A stretch of 64,000 nt of DNA from an uncultured Pelagibacteraceae bacterium (GCA_902560245.1 CACELK010000003.1:1-64000), one strand, 5' to 3'. Counted from the first letter of the stretch, positions 29,838 to 40,544 are shown. Notes: generated by a model not told the origin, from the letters alone. Numbers and translations are program-made.

Positions 29838-31256
29838 ATGAATAAAAACTTAAGTTTAGTAAAAAATGCTCATGAGGAATTACCAAATAATATAGAAGCA
29901 GAACAATCAGTATTAGGATCGATACTTCTTCAAAATGAAATTTTTGATGAAATAAATACTTTGATTGCAAGCGCAAATTTTTATGATCCGCTACATCAAA
30001 AAATCTTTGCTGCTATTGAAAACCTTATATATAAAGGCATGCTTGCAAATCCTATAACTTTAAAAAACCATTTTGAAAAAGAAAAAGATGATATTAATAT
30101 TCCAGAATATCTTGTAAAAATTACAAAATTTTCTTCATCATCAAGACAAGCAATTGAATATTCTAAAATCATCTATGATATGTATGTGAGAAGAGAATTA
30201 ATAAAAATATCTGAAAACACGATAGACAATGCAAAGATTAATGACCTCAATCTTTCTGGACAAAAAATTATTGAAAATTCCGAAAAATCTTTATTTGATT
30301 TAGCAGAAAAAGGTTCATTTAGTTCATCTCTGATTAAGTTTAATGATGCAATGAAACTGACTATTGAGATGGCCTCAAATGCTTATAAAAATGAGGATGG
30401 AATAGTTGGAGTTTCAACAGGTCTTAAAGACATTGATGATAGACTTGGAGGTTTACATCAATCAGATTTAATAATCATCGCTGGTAGACCTTCAATGGGT
30501 AAAACTGCTTTAGCTACTAACATAGCTTTTTATGCTGCAAAAAAATTACAAGATGAAAATAAAAAATCTTCAGTTGCTTTTTTCTCTTTAGAGATGTCCT
30601 CTGAACAATTATCAACCAGAATTTTAGCTGAACAGTCTAGAATTACTTCTCACAATATTAGAAGAGGAAAAATATCTGATGATGAATTTGATAAATTTAT
30701 TGAAACTTCAAAGACAATTTCTGAACTACCGCTCTTTATAGATGAAACGCCTGCAATAAGCATAGCTGCACTAAGTAATCGAGCTAGAAGAATTAAAAGA
30801 TTGCATGGATTAGAAATGATTGTAGTAGATTATATACAATTAATGAGAGCTACTATGAATAACAAAGATGGAAGAGTACAGGAAATTTCTGAAATTACCC
30901 AGGGTCTTAAAGCCATAGCAAAAGAATTATCAGTTCCTGTCGTTGCTTTATCTCAACTTTCTAGAGCAGTTGAACAAAGAGATCAAAAAAAACCTCAATT
31001 ATCTGACTTGAGAGAATCGGGGTCAATTGAACAAGATGCTGATGTTGTTATGTTTGTTTACAGGGAAGCTTACTATTTAGAAAAACAGGAACCAAGACCT
31101 GCTACTGTAGAACATGCAGAATGGCAAGCTAAAATGAACGAAGTTTCAAATTTAGCAGAAATTATTATTGGAAAACAAAGGCATGGACCTACTGGAAATA
31201 TAATGCTTGAATTTGAGGCAATGTTTACCAAATTTAAAGATACTCAAATTAGTTAA
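29838..31256 (+). CDS. dnaB: Replicative DNA helicase DnaB
   Basis: Hexameric 5'-3' helicase of the replication fork. The N-terminal domain starts at LPNNIEAEQSVLGSILLQNE, and a linker precedes the RecA-like C-domain with Walker A IIAGRPSMGKTALATNIAF. Walker B is MIVVDYIQLM and the arginine-finger/SRQ region is ALSQLSRAVEQRDQKKPQLS with DLRESGSIEQDADVVMF. Length 472; no intein or insertion. It follows rplI; radA and alr, frequent neighbours in other alphaproteobacteria, are not here. Confidence 0.97.
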   Translation: MNKNLSLVKNAHEELPNNIEAEQSVLGSILLQNEIFDEINTLIASANFYDPLHQKIFAAIENLIYKGMLANPITLKNHFEKEKDDINIPEYLVKITKFSSSSRQAIEYSKIIYDMYVRRELIKISENTIDNAKINDLNLSGQKIIENSEKSLFDLAEKGSFSSSLIKFNDAMKLTIEMASNAYKNEDGIVGVSTGLKDIDDRLGGLHQSDLIIIAGRPSMGKTALATNIAFYAAKKLQDENKKSSVAFFSLEMSSEQLSTRILAEQSRITSHNIRRGKISDDEFDKFIETSKTISELPLFIDETPAISIAALSNRARRIKRLHGLEMIVVDYIQLMRATMNNKDGRVQEISEITQGLKAIAKELSVPVVALSQLSRAVEQRDQKKPQLSDLRESGSIEQDADVVMFVYREAYYLEKQEPRPATVEHAEWQAKMNEVSNLAEIIIGKQRHGPTGNIMLEFEAMFTKFKDTQIS

Positions 31257-31278
31257 TATAAAATATATAGTATTGATA

Positions 31279-33672
31279 ATGATTTCAAAACTATATCAGA
31301 AAAATATAATCGAAAAGCCTAGAATAATATTTTTTTTTCTGATTTTTGCATTGTTAACACTTGGTTATTATTCGAAAGATTTTAGATTGGATGCTTCCTC
31401 TGAAACTTTATTAATAGAGGGGGACCCTGATCTCAAATATTTGCGTGAAGTTACAGAAAGATATGGATCAAAAGATTTTTTAGTTTTGACATACTCGCCT
31501 AAAGATGGAATGACGTCTAATAGTTCAATAAATAATCTTCTTAGTTTGAAATATAAAATTCAAAGTCTTGACTGGGTTCATAGTGTAATTACTTTGCTAG
31601 ATATACCACTTTTGAATAATTCTGAAGCTCCATTAACAGAAAGACTTAATAATTTTGTTACTTTAAAAGATGAAGGTGTAGATAAAGAAAGAGGGTTTGA
31701 TGAAATTTTAAATAGCCCTGTGTTTAGAAATTTTGTTATTAGTGAAGACGGTAATACAACTGGTATAATTGTTAATATTAAAAAAGATGAAATAATTAAA
31801 AATATTAAAGATAAAAAAGAATTAGAAAAACATAAAGATTTAGTAAAAAAAAAGAATCATCAAAATATTTTAGAAATTAGAGAGATAATAAAAACATATA
31901 GCAAAGACTCTAAAATTTTTCTTGGAGGGATCCCTATGATTGCAGATGATATGATGTCATTTATAAAAAGTGATATTATTGTTTTTGGTTTTGGAGTTTT
32001 GCTTTTTATTATTGCAACACTTTGGTTTGTATTTAGAAAATTTATTTGGATTATTGTTCCAATAAGTAGCTGTTTTTTTTCTGTTACTATAATGACTGGC
32101 TTACTTGGTCTTTTAGATTGGAAAGTAACAGTTATTTCATCAAATTTTATTGCTCTAATGTTAATACTCACTATGGCTATGAATATTCATATGAGTACAC
32201 GTTTTTTACAAATAAAAAAAAATAACCCCAATCTAAAAAATCTTGAAATAATATTGATGACTACTTCAAAGATGTTTTGGCCTATAGCATATACAGTTCT
32301 TACAACAATTTGTGCGTTCTTATCATTAATTTTTAGTGAAATAAAACCGATTATAGATTTTGGTTGGATGATGACGTTAGGTTTATTGACTTCTTTTATT
32401 GTTACTTTTACTTTACTTCCTACTTTACTAAATTTTTTGTCGTCTGAAAAAACAAGTATTAAAGAGCAGAATAAATCTAAAGTAACAGAATTTTTTAGTA
32501 AAATTTCAATCAATAACGAAAAAATTATTTTTTCACTAACGGGATTAATAATTATCTTAAGCATTATTGGTATTTCAAAATTGGAGGTAGAAAATAGCTT
32601 TATAAATTATTTTAACAAAAAAACAGAAATTTATAAGGGAATGAAGTTAATAGATGAAAAATTAGGTGGAACAACTCCTTTAGAGATAATTATAAAATTT
32701 CCTAATGAAGAAGAAAATGAAAAAAAAAATGAGGATGAAGATTTTGAAGATTGGGGGGATGAAGATAGTCAGAATGATGAGAAGTATTGGTTCACAAAAG
32801 ATAAAATTGATAAAATAGAAAAAGTTCATAATTATCTTGATAAATTACCAGCGGTTGGAAAGGTTTTATCTTTCTCATCTATTCTTAAAGTTGCGGAACA
32901 ATTAAATAATAACAAACCTTTAGGAACGTTAGAAATGGGAGTTTTATATACAAAAATTCCTGACACAATTAAAAAAGAAATAGTTGATCCATATATTTCA
33001 ATTAAAGATAATGAAGCAAGAATTAATTTAAGAATCAAAGACTCTCAAGAAAATCTAAGAAGAAATGACCTTATTAAAAAAATAAATTATGATTTAGAGA
33101 ATAAATTAGGTTTAAAAAAAAGTGAATTTAAATTGGCTGGTGTTTTAATTTTATTTAATAATCTATTACAAAGTTTATTTAAGTCACAAATCTTAACTCT
33201 TGGTTTTGTTATGGTTGGCATATTAATAATGTTTTTTATACTTTTTAAAAATTTAAAATTATCTCTTATTGGGGTTGTGCCAAATTTTATAGCAGCTTTT
33301 TTTATTTTAGGTATAATTGGACTGCTCGGAATACCTTTGGATATGATGACTATAACAATTGCTGCTATTACCATTGGAATAGCAGTAGATAATAGTATTC
33401 ATTATATTTATAGATTTAAAGAAGAATTTAGAAAAAATAATAATTATACTGAAACATTGCAATTGTGTCATTCAACAGTCGGTGTTGCAATATTAAATAC
33501 CTCAATCACTATTGTATTTGGATTTTCTATATTGGTATTTTCAAATTTCATACCTACTATTTATTTTGGAGTTTTCACAGGTATTGCAATGTTGCTAGCA
33601 ATGATTTCTGTTCTTACTTTATTACCGTCTTTGATATTATTATTTAAACCTTTTGGAGAAATAAATAAATAA
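31279..33672 (+). CDS. RND superfamily (MMPL/SSD-type) exporter
   Basis: A 797-residue membrane protein with two repeats, each made of one TM, a large periplasmic domain and a five-TM bundle (about 228-400 and 625-790). The second repeat carries GIAVDNSIHYIYRFKEEF, the proton-relay-like segment of the family. Periplasmic domain 2 holds an acidic insert (about 475-505). Similar proteins export hydrophobic lipids or sterol-like compounds; the substrate is unknown. I start at ATG 31279 (MISKLYQKNIIEKPR) because the ORF from 31207 overlaps dnaB out of frame. Its stop shares a base with cvpA (TAATG). Confidence 0.85.
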   Translation: MISKLYQKNIIEKPRIIFFFLIFALLTLGYYSKDFRLDASSETLLIEGDPDLKYLREVTERYGSKDFLVLTYSPKDGMTSNSSINNLLSLKYKIQSLDWVHSVITLLDIPLLNNSEAPLTERLNNFVTLKDEGVDKERGFDEILNSPVFRNFVISEDGNTTGIIVNIKKDEIIKNIKDKKELEKHKDLVKKKNHQNILEIREIIKTYSKDSKIFLGGIPMIADDMMSFIKSDIIVFGFGVLLFIIATLWFVFRKFIWIIVPISSCFFSVTIMTGLLGLLDWKVTVISSNFIALMLILTMAMNIHMSTRFLQIKKNNPNLKNLEIILMTTSKMFWPIAYTVLTTICAFLSLIFSEIKPIIDFGWMMTLGLLTSFIVTFTLLPTLLNFLSSEKTSIKEQNKSKVTEFFSKISINNEKIIFSLTGLIIILSIIGISKLEVENSFINYFNKKTEIYKGMKLIDEKLGGTTPLEIIIKFPNEEENEKKNEDEDFEDWGDEDSQNDEKYWFTKDKIDKIEKVHNYLDKLPAVGKVLSFSSILKVAEQLNNNKPLGTLEMGVLYTKIPDTIKKEIVDPYISIKDNEARINLRIKDSQENLRRNDLIKKINYDLENKLGLKKSEFKLAGVLILFNNLLQSLFKSQILTLGFVMVGILIMFFILFKNLKLSLIGVVPNFIAAFFILGIIGLLGIPLDMMTITIAAITIGIAVDNSIHYIYRFKEEFRKNNNYTETLQLCHSTVGVAILNTSITIVFGFSILVFSNFIPTIYFGVFTGIAMLLAMISVLTLLPSLILLFKPFGEINK

Positions 33673-34217
33673 TGGTCGATAGTTTATTAGATTTTTATAA
33701 ATCTATTTCCGGATTCGATTTGATTTATTTAATAATCACCGTGTGGTCTCTAATTAAATGCTCTTCGAAAGGTTTCGTTTTAAGTATACTGTCAGCCTCT
33801 AAATGGTTATTAGCATATGTGGTTACTCTAATTCTTTTTCCTAAGGTTAAACCATACGTAAAAGATGTTATAGATAATCAATATGTATTAGACTTAGTTT
33901 TGGGAGTTGGAATATTTGTTGTCGTAATATTTCTAATATTAATTATTAACAAAGGTGTATCTAAAACTATAAAATATTCGGGAATCGGTAAGGTAGATAC
34001 TGTTTTTGGCTTCTTTTTTGGTTTTGTGAGAGCCTACATTGTCTGTGTGTGTATTTTTGCAACTGTTAATATCTTCTATAATCATAAAAATTGGCCAATA
34101 AATACATCTAAATCCTTTACCTTTTCATATGTTAAAAAAGGTAGTAACTATCTTATAAAAGAATTTCCAAATGAAAAAGAATACAAAGATGCTAAAGAAA
34201 AAGTTCAAGATATATAA
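33672..34217 (+). CDS. cvpA: CvpA family membrane protein
   Basis: Inner-membrane protein with four predicted TM segments (about 18-35, 40-58, 75-97, 110-135). The family segment is VDTVFGFFFGFVRAYIVCVC and the N-terminus is DLIYLIITVWSLIKCSSKGF. CvpA was named for colicin V production and is linked to envelope stress; its mechanism is not settled. Length 181. It precedes purF as in most proteobacteria, and the tail overlaps the purF start. Confidence 0.88.
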   Translation: MVDSLLDFYKSISGFDLIYLIITVWSLIKCSSKGFVLSILSASKWLLAYVVTLILFPKVKPYVKDVIDNQYVLDLVLGVGIFVVVIFLILIINKGVSKTIKYSGIGKVDTVFGFFFGFVRAYIVCVCIFATVNIFYNHKNWPINTSKSFTFSYVKKGSNYLIKEFPNEKEYKDAKEKVQDI

Positions 34218-35652
34218 TCCCAAGATCAAAGAGGAATGTGCTGTATTTGGTATCAGTAACAATCAAGATGCTTCAGCTTTAACAGCTTTAGGACTCCATG
34301 CTTTGCAACACAGAGGGCAAGAGGGCTGTGGAATTGTATCATTTGATGGAAATCAATATCACTCTGAAAAAAGGTTTGGACTAGTTGGAGACAATTTTAG
34401 TAAAGAAAAAGTAATCAAAACTTTACCAGGAAATTATGCAATAGGTCATAATAGATACTCTACAACTGGAGGAACAACTTTAAGAAATATCCAGCCTTTT
34501 TTTGCTGATACAAATGCTGGAGGTATAGGTGTTGCACATAATGGTAACTTAACTAATGCAATTACCTTAAGAAAGAAAATGGTAGATGAGGGATCAATTT
34601 TTTATACAACTTCAGATACAGAGACTATAGTAAAATTGATTGCAAGATCAAAAAGAGCAAAAACAATTGATAAAGTGATTGATGCACTCTTCCAAATTCA
34701 AGGTGGATATGCATTAGTAATAATGACACAAAGTACTTTAATAGGAGTCAGAGACCCATATGGAATTAGACCTTTGGTTTTAGGAAAACTTAAAAATTCA
34801 TATGTTCTTGCCTCAGAAACTTGTGCTTTAGATATAATCGGTGCAAAATTTATAAGGGAAGTTGAAAATGGAGAAATTGTTTGTATAGAAAATGATAAAT
34901 TGGAGAGTGTTAAACCATTTCCTCAAAAAAAAATTAGGCCGTGTGTTTTTGAATATATTTATTTTTCACGACCAGACAGTATTTTAAATGGTAAAACTGC
35001 ATACGAGTATAGAAAAAATTTTGGAGCAGAATTAGCAAAACAAGAAAATTTAAATGCTGATTTAGTAGTCCCTGTGCCGGACTCTGGTAACGCCGCAGCA
35101 TTGGGTTATGCACAAGAGAAAAAAATTAATTTTGAACTAGGCTTAATAAGAAATCATTATGTTGGAAGAACTTTTATTGAACCATCACAAAAAATTCGAA
35201 GTTTAGGAGTTAAACTAAAATTAAATGCTAATTTGTCTGTTATCAAAAATAAAAAAATTATATTAGTAGACGATTCTTTAGTAAGAGGTACCACTTCATC
35301 AAAAATAGTAAAAATGTTGTACGATGCTGGAGCAAAGGAAATTCATGTAAGAATAGCTAGTCCAGAAATTAAATTTCCAGATTTCTATGGTGTAGATACT
35401 CCAACTAAAAAAGAGTTATTAGCTGCAAATAATTCAGTTGAAAAGATTTGTGAACTGATAGGTGCGAAATCATTAAAATTTTTAGATATTGACGGTCTTT
35501 ATAAAGCCATGGGATTTGAAAAAAGGAATGAACTATATCCCCAACTTACTGATCACCACTTTACAGGAGACTATCCAGTTAAAATAATTGATGAATTAGG
35601 TGAAGATAAAGTAACACAATTGTCTTTATTAAGTACGGGATCAAATAATTAA
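34171..35652 (+). CDS. purF: Amidophosphoribosyltransferase
   Basis: First committed step of purine synthesis: PRPP plus glutamine to phosphoribosylamine. The nucleophile Cys lies in EECAVFGISN after an N-terminal propeptide. ALGLHALQHRGQEGCGIV and GHNRYSTTGGTTLRNIQP form the glutaminase domain, and ILVDDSLVRGTTSSKIV is the PRPP-binding loop. Length 493 from ATG 34171, which overlaps cvpA by 47 bp; an ATG at 34189 would shorten the propeptide by six residues and I cannot decide between them. A DUF-like C-terminal extension follows the PRTase domain. Confidence 0.96.
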   Translation: MKKNTKMLKKKFKIYNPKIKEECAVFGISNNQDASALTALGLHALQHRGQEGCGIVSFDGNQYHSEKRFGLVGDNFSKEKVIKTLPGNYAIGHNRYSTTGGTTLRNIQPFFADTNAGGIGVAHNGNLTNAITLRKKMVDEGSIFYTTSDTETIVKLIARSKRAKTIDKVIDALFQIQGGYALVIMTQSTLIGVRDPYGIRPLVLGKLKNSYVLASETCALDIIGAKFIREVENGEIVCIENDKLESVKPFPQKKIRPCVFEYIYFSRPDSILNGKTAYEYRKNFGAELAKQENLNADLVVPVPDSGNAAALGYAQEKKINFELGLIRNHYVGRTFIEPSQKIRSLGVKLKLNANLSVIKNKKIILVDDSLVRGTTSSKIVKMLYDAGAKEIHVRIASPEIKFPDFYGVDTPTKKELLAANNSVEKICELIGAKSLKFLDIDGLYKAMGFEKRNELYPQLTDHHFTGDYPVKIIDELGEDKVTQLSLLSTGSNN

Positions 35653-36206
35653 TGAAAAAAGTAAGTTTTACCGAAATGAAAAATGGAACTAAGGAAGATT
35701 ATCTTTTTTTAGATAAACATGAAAAAGATTTTGCAAGTCATACTGCTGATAGAATATTAAAATTTATGTCTGGCTTGACTGAAACTCTTGAAGGATACCA
35801 AGTATCAAGATTAGAACATTCTCTTCAAAGCGCAACAAGAGCTTTAAAAGCTGGAGAAGATGAAGAGATGATTGTTGCAGCATTGCTTCATGACATTGGT
35901 GATGAATTGGCACCAATGAATCATTCAGAGTATGCGGCAGCAATACTTAAACCATATGTTTCAGAAAGAACTCATTGGATAATTGAAAAACATGGGGAAT
36001 TCCAGGCGTATTATTATGCTCATCATTTAGGAGGCAATAGAAACAAAAGAGATAAATATAAGGGTCATAAATATTATCAAGCTACAGTAGATTTTTGTGA
36101 AAATTATGATCAAGGTTCTTTTGATCCAAAATATAAATCATTGCCTTTAGAACATTTTAAACCAATGGTAAAAAGAATTTTTTCTAGAAAACCTTATTCA
36201 CAATAA
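35652..36206 (+). CDS. HD-domain protein resembling PhnZ/TmpB-type mixed-valent diiron oxygenases
   Basis: A 184-residue protein with six potential metal ligands in the order H56 (RLEHSLQSA), H80-D81 (ALLHDIGD), H91, H114 (IIEKHGEF) and D153 (NYDQGSFDP). This six-ligand H-HD-H-H-D set and the LEHSLQ/ALLHDIG spacing resemble PhnZ, which cleaves a hydroxylated phosphonate, more than a simple HD phosphohydrolase. PhnZ's lid residues Tyr24 and Glu27 align here to Leu and Tyr, so the substrate is probably different. The gene begins at the purF stop (shared base). No phosphonate transport or TmpA-like hydroxylase genes are nearby. Function unproven. Confidence 0.7.
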   Translation: MKKVSFTEMKNGTKEDYLFLDKHEKDFASHTADRILKFMSGLTETLEGYQVSRLEHSLQSATRALKAGEDEEMIVAALLHDIGDELAPMNHSEYAAAILKPYVSERTHWIIEKHGEFQAYYYAHHLGGNRNKRDKYKGHKYYQATVDFCENYDQGSFDPKYKSLPLEHFKPMVKRIFSRKPYSQ

Positions 36207-36225
36207 TTTTTTTTTACTTTTTTTT

Positions 36226-38178
36226 ATGACTAATCAACTTTCAAACGAAAAAAGTCCTTATTTAAAACAGCACGAAAAAAATCCTGTTAATTGGTTACCT
36301 TGGAATAAAGAAACCTTAAAAAAAGCAAAAGATGAAAAAAAACCAATTTTTTTAAGTATTGGATATGCAAGTTGTCATTGGTGCCATGTGATGGCGCATG
36401 AAAGTTTTGAAAACATTGATACAGCGAAAATAATGAATGATAAATTTATAAATATTAAAGTAGATAGGGAGGAAAGACCTGATCTTGATTTTATTTTTCA
36501 AAAAAGTTTAGGAATTCTAACTGGTGCACAAGGTGGATGGCCACTTTCTATGTTCTTAGATGAAAATGGAGTTCCATTTACAGGTGGAACATATTTTCCT
36601 CCAAAAGAACTTCAGGGACGTCCAAGTTTTAACTCGGTTTTAGAAAATGTCTCAAAAGTATATTCCGAAAATAGAGAAAAAATAATTTCTCAAGTTTCTC
36701 AAATGCAATTAGTTTTTAAAGAATTGAATATCAAAAATTCAGTTTTAAAACAGGACCTAGAGCCTCTTGCTGAGAAGATCATTCAATATATGGACAAAGA
36801 TAATGGTGGTTTTCAAGGTGCTCCTAAATTTCCTCAATTTTATATTTTTGAAACTTTATTATATTTTTATCTAAAAAATAAAAATAAAAACTTTTTGGAT
36901 CCTGTTAAAAATTTATTAAAAAATATTTCATCTAAAGGAATTTATGACCATCTGGATGGTGGAATAAGTAGATATACCGTAGACGAAAAATGGATAGTGC
37001 CCCATTTTGAAAAAATGCTTTATGATAATATTTTGTTTGTTAAAATTTTAAATATATTTGTCAACTATTCAAAAGATAATTATTTTAAGAATAAGCTTTC
37101 ACAAACTATAAATTTTATTAATTCAGATTTTAAAAATAAAAATAATTTATTAGGTTCTGCCTATGATGCTGATAGCGAAGGAGTTGAAGGAAAATTTTAT
37201 ACTTGGAAATATGAAGAATTGAAAAATATACTCGAAAACGATTTAGATTTACTAAAGAAAAAATATGAAATCTCAGAAAGTGGTAATTTTGAGGGATTAA
37301 ATATTCTTGTAGAAAAAAGTAATCATAAATTAACTGCAGATGAATACGATAAAATTAAAAAAATTGAAGAGAAGCTCAAAAATATTCGAGATAAAAGAAT
37401 AAAACCATTTTTTGATGATAAAACACAAACAGATTTAAATAGTTACTGGATATATTCAATATTACATTCATCGTTTATTTTAGATGATAAAAAACTTTTT
37501 GAACAAGCAAATAAATATTTTAATAACCTTAAAAAAATTTTAAGTAAAAATGTTTTTCACTGTTACAATAAAGATAGAAAAGAAATAGATGTTTTTTTAG
37601 AGGATTACTCTTATTTTTGTTTATTATTAGTTTCAATGTACGAAATAAAAAATGATAAGGAATCGATAAAATTATGTTCTGAATTAATGAAGTATACATG
37701 GGAAAACTTTTATGATGAAGAAAATGTGATACTTCAAAAAAATATTAAAATTAATAATGATCTTTTTGTAAAACCAATAGATATAATTGATAATAATATT
37801 CCTAATGGGAACAGTATATTTTTGTTAGTATGTAACAAATTATTCAATATAACTGGGGATGCTTTTTGGGAGGAAAAAATTATCAATTTAAAAAAATCCT
37901 TTCATTCATTTCTAAACAATAGTTTCTCTCAAATGTTCAGCTATATTAAAATTATAGATATATGTGAACAAAATTTAACAATTACATTCCATGGAAATAA
38001 TGAAAAACTAAAACAAATCAAAGAGATTTTAATTAAAGATTATTTTGAAACTGCAACCTTTATTTATAAAAATAATGAAAACGAGAGCTTTGTTATAGTT
38101 TGTAAAAATCACACCTGTTCTGAAAAACTAAAAGATATAGAAGATGTAAAAAAATACCTTAATGAAAAGCTTATCTGA
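36226..38178 (+). CDS. YyaL/SSP411-like thioredoxin-fold protein (DUF255)
   Basis: A 650-residue protein. The N-terminal thioredoxin-like domain (DUF255) starts [20 protein letters not shown], with the redox-like [12 protein letters not shown] and [13 protein letters not shown] and a [11 protein letters not shown] block. The C-terminal region is an alpha/alpha six-barrel fold similar to N-acylglucosamine epimerases ([20 protein letters not shown]). The cellular role of this widespread family is not established. It is preceded by a T-rich stretch (36207-36225), and its end overlaps the EamA gene by 17 bp. Confidence 0.88.
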   Translation: MTNQLSNEKSPYLKQHEKNPVNWLPWNKETLKKAKDEKKPIFLSIGYASCHWCHVMAHESFENIDTAKIMNDKFINIKVDREERPDLDFIFQKSLGILTGAQGGWPLSMFLDENGVPFTGGTYFPPKELQGRPSFNSVLENVSKVYSENREKIISQVSQMQLVFKELNIKNSVLKQDLEPLAEKIIQYMDKDNGGFQGAPKFPQFYIFETLLYFYLKNKNKNFLDPVKNLLKNISSKGIYDHLDGGISRYTVDEKWIVPHFEKMLYDNILFVKILNIFVNYSKDNYFKNKLSQTINFINSDFKNKNNLLGSAYDADSEGVEGKFYTWKYEELKNILENDLDLLKKKYEISESGNFEGLNILVEKSNHKLTADEYDKIKKIEEKLKNIRDKRIKPFFDDKTQTDLNSYWIYSILHSSFILDDKKLFEQANKYFNNLKKILSKNVFHCYNKDRKEIDVFLEDYSYFCLLLVSMYEIKNDKESIKLCSELMKYTWENFYDEENVILQKNIKINNDLFVKPIDIIDNNIPNGNSIFLLVCNKLFNITGDAFWEEKIINLKKSFHSFLNNSFSQMFSYIKIIDICEQNLTITFHGNNEKLKQIKEILIKDYFETATFIYKNNENESFVIVCKNHTCSEKLKDIEDVKKYLNEKLI

Positions 38179-39022
38179 TCAAAAAAAAGGTTCTTTACTT
38201 GCGTTTATTGGTGTTATGTTTATCACACCAGACTCATTATTAATAAGACTAAGCAACCTAGAAACATGGGGTTTGCTTTTTTATAGAGGAATTATACCTT
38301 TTTTTATAGTTTTATTAGGATTAGTTTTTTTTTATAAAAAAAATTTTTTAAAAGCTTTATTTAATATTGGATATGCTGGAATTTATTACGCGTTAAGTTT
38401 TTCAATTTGTAATATTACTTTTATTATTTCTATTCAAAATACTAATGTAGCAAATACACTTATTATGGTTGCAATGGCTCCTATGCTTTCTGCTTTCCTT
38501 AGTGCAATTTTTTTAAAAGAAACACCAGATAAAAATACATTGATAGCAATTTTAATTACATTCTTATCTGTTACTTATATTTTTTATGATTCTTTACAGT
38601 TAGGAAATATTCTTGGAGATATTTTTGGCTTTATTACTGCTTTGGGGTTAGCAGTGAATGCAAATATCGCAAGGTATGCAAAAGACAAAGATCTAGTTCC
38701 GGCTGCGGTAATTGGAAAATTTTTGACTGCTGCTTTTGCATTTTTATTTGTAAAAAATTTTATTTTAATTGATAAAGATATTTTTTACGTTCCTCTTATG
38801 TGTGTAATGTGTGTCGCAATTCCTTTTGTGCTTGTAACAATTGCACCAAGATTTATTACTGCTGCAGAAGTAAATCTTTTCTTTTTACTTGAGGTAATTT
38901 TGGGTCCAATTTGGGTCTGGCTTGTTATTAAGGAGCAGCCTAGTATGGAAACAATAGTTGGAGGTATAATTATAATTTCTACTATCGCAATCCACTCTTT
39001 TTTAGCCTTAAAAAAAACATAA
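38162..39022 (+). CDS. EamA/DMT-family transporter
   Basis: A 286-residue protein with ten predicted TM helices in two EamA repeats (about 15-140 and 155-282). The first repeat ends with [19 protein letters not shown] and the second with [18 protein letters not shown]. This drug/metabolite transporter superfamily moves small organic solutes such as amino acids; the substrate cannot be predicted. Not closely similar to the second EamA protein at 42638-43549, but both share the [16 protein letters not shown] entry segment. Confidence 0.85.
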   Translation: MKSLSDQKKGSLLAFIGVMFITPDSLLIRLSNLETWGLLFYRGIIPFFIVLLGLVFFYKKNFLKALFNIGYAGIYYALSFSICNITFIISIQNTNVANTLIMVAMAPMLSAFLSAIFLKETPDKNTLIAILITFLSVTYIFYDSLQLGNILGDIFGFITALGLAVNANIARYAKDKDLVPAAVIGKFLTAAFAFLFVKNFILIDKDIFYVPLMCVMCVAIPFVLVTIAPRFITAAEVNLFFLLEVILGPIWVWLVIKEQPSMETIVGGIIIISTIAIHSFLALKKT

Positions 39023-39038
39023 ACGAAAATTAAGTACT

Positions 39039-39059
39039 TGCTTTTTTATACAAAAAGCA
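39039..39059. other. Short inverted repeat between two transporter genes
   Basis: An 8-bp perfect stem (TGCTTTTT and AAAAAGCA) with a 5-base loop TATAC sits in the 50-bp gap between the EamA and MFS genes. AT-rich and without a following T-tract on the plus strand, so it is at most a weak terminator or processing site. Confidence 0.35.
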
Positions 39060-39072
39060 TACTCACGCAGAA

Positions 39073-40425
39073 ATGGACAAAATATTAAAAAATTCATGGG
39101 CACTATTTTTAGGTATGGGATTAATAATGTTGGCTCATGGATATCAGGGATCTCTATTAGGAATTAGAGCTGTGAAAGAAGATTTTAGTCTGATCTCTAC
39201 AGGCTTTATGCTTTCGGGATATTTCATTGGATACTTTATAGGAGCAAAAACTATTTCTAATTTAGTTTCAAGAGTCGGGCATATACGTGTATTTGCTGCG
39301 TTTGCCTCAATTGCTTCAATCGTAATCCTGCTTCATTCAATAATAATCAATCCTTTTTCTTGGTTTGTCTTAAGAATAGTAACTGGTTTTAGTATGGTTT
39401 GTTTATACACAATTGCAGAAAGTTGGCTTAATGACAGATCAAGTAATAAAAATAGAGGAAGTGTTTTATCAATTTATATGATCATTTTATATGGAGCTAT
39501 GGCCCTAGGAATGTTCTTTATAAACTTCAGTAAACCAGAAAATTTTCAACCATTTATTTTGGTTTCATTAATTATGTCAATGTCTCTCATACCAATTTTA
39601 CTTACAAAAAGAAAACCCCCAACCTTTAAAAGAATTCTTGGAATGAAACTCAAGGAATTGTACAAAACATCTCCGTTTGGATTAGTTAGCTCTTTATTAT
39701 GTGGATCTACACATTCGGCATTATTCTCTTTACTTGCTGTTTATGCAGCCTCAATGAATTTTACAATTTTTGAAATATCTGTTGTAACTTTTTTAGTAGC
39801 AATTTCTGGAGCAATTTCCCAATGGCCAATTGGTAAACTTTCAGATGCATTAGATAGAAGGTTGGTAATTATTTATTGTACGTTTGGTTCAGCGTTGTTT
39901 GCACTTTGTGCGATAATTGCATCTTCACAGATCTATATGCCAGAAGGTTTAGCAACTTCTAAAAATTGGTTTTATTTTTTTGTAATGTTATTTTCCTTTT
40001 GTAGTTTGCCTATGTTTGCCTTAATTTTTGCGCATACAAATGATTTTATACCTAAAGAAAAATTTGTTTCCGCTGGAGCAGGTTTACAATTTGTTTTTGG
40101 ACTTGGAGCAATGATTGGTCCATTTTTTTGTTCGCTATTTATGGATACAGTGGGTCCTAATGGTTTTTTTATTTACTTAATACTTTTTCACGCATTAATA
40201 GGTTTATTTGGTATTTATAGAATGAGAATTAGGGAGGCAGTTGACAATCCAGACTCGCAATTTGCCCCAATGCCTCAGACTATCACACCATTAGGGTTAG
40301 AGCTTAATCCTTCTGCAGAACACATTGAGGAGCCCTATAGCGAAAAAGTTAAGAAAATGCTTGAGAGAAAAGGTGTAAGCTTTAAAAAAGAAGATACTCA
40401 AGATAAAATAGAAGAAAAAATTTAA
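39073..40425 (+). CDS. Major facilitator superfamily transporter (YcaD-like)
   Basis: A 450-residue protein with 12 predicted TM helices. The N-half includes GYFIGAKTISNLVSRVGHIR and the MFS signature-like RIVTGFSMVCLYTIAESWLN. The C-half has QWPIGKLSDALDRRLVIIY, the repeat of the MFS motif. The IAESWLNDRSS segment resembles the YcaD group. A hydrophilic tail of about 60 residues is Glu/Lys-rich. Substrate unknown. It is preceded by a 50-bp gap with a weak hairpin. Confidence 0.85.
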   Translation: MDKILKNSWALFLGMGLIMLAHGYQGSLLGIRAVKEDFSLISTGFMLSGYFIGYFIGAKTISNLVSRVGHIRVFAAFASIASIVILLHSIIINPFSWFVLRIVTGFSMVCLYTIAESWLNDRSSNKNRGSVLSIYMIILYGAMALGMFFINFSKPENFQPFILVSLIMSMSLIPILLTKRKPPTFKRILGMKLKELYKTSPFGLVSSLLCGSTHSALFSLLAVYAASMNFTIFEISVVTFLVAISGAISQWPIGKLSDALDRRLVIIYCTFGSALFALCAIIASSQIYMPEGLATSKNWFYFFVMLFSFCSLPMFALIFAHTNDFIPKEKFVSAGAGLQFVFGLGAMIGPFFCSLFMDTVGPNGFFIYLILFHALIGLFGIYRMRIREAVDNPDSQFAPMPQTITPLGLELNPSAEHIEEPYSEKVKKMLERKGVSFKKEDTQDKIEEKI

Positions 40426-40465
40426 GTTTAACTTTAAATATAACTTTATGTTAATCTACCCGAGG

Positions 40466-40487
40466 TTGAGCACAACTTGATCACAAA
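40466..40487. repeat. Two-copy 11-bp direct repeat upstream of the coiled-coil gene
   Basis: TTGAGCACAAC and TTGATCACAAA stand head to tail with an 11-bp period and differ at two positions. The patch is clearly more GC-rich than the surrounding gap (40426-40544). A period of one helical turn suggests a possible protein-binding site; no known operator matches. Confidence 0.4.
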
Positions 40488-40544
40488 ATCTTAATTTTTT
40501 CTTGTTAAAATAATAAAATTTTGTTGAAATGTATTTTTAAAAAA

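Noticed and set aside
31207-31278. Longer N-terminus for the RND exporter overlapping dnaB
   Set aside because: The 24 extra residues come from the shadow frame of dnaB; ATG 31279 gives a normal TM start.
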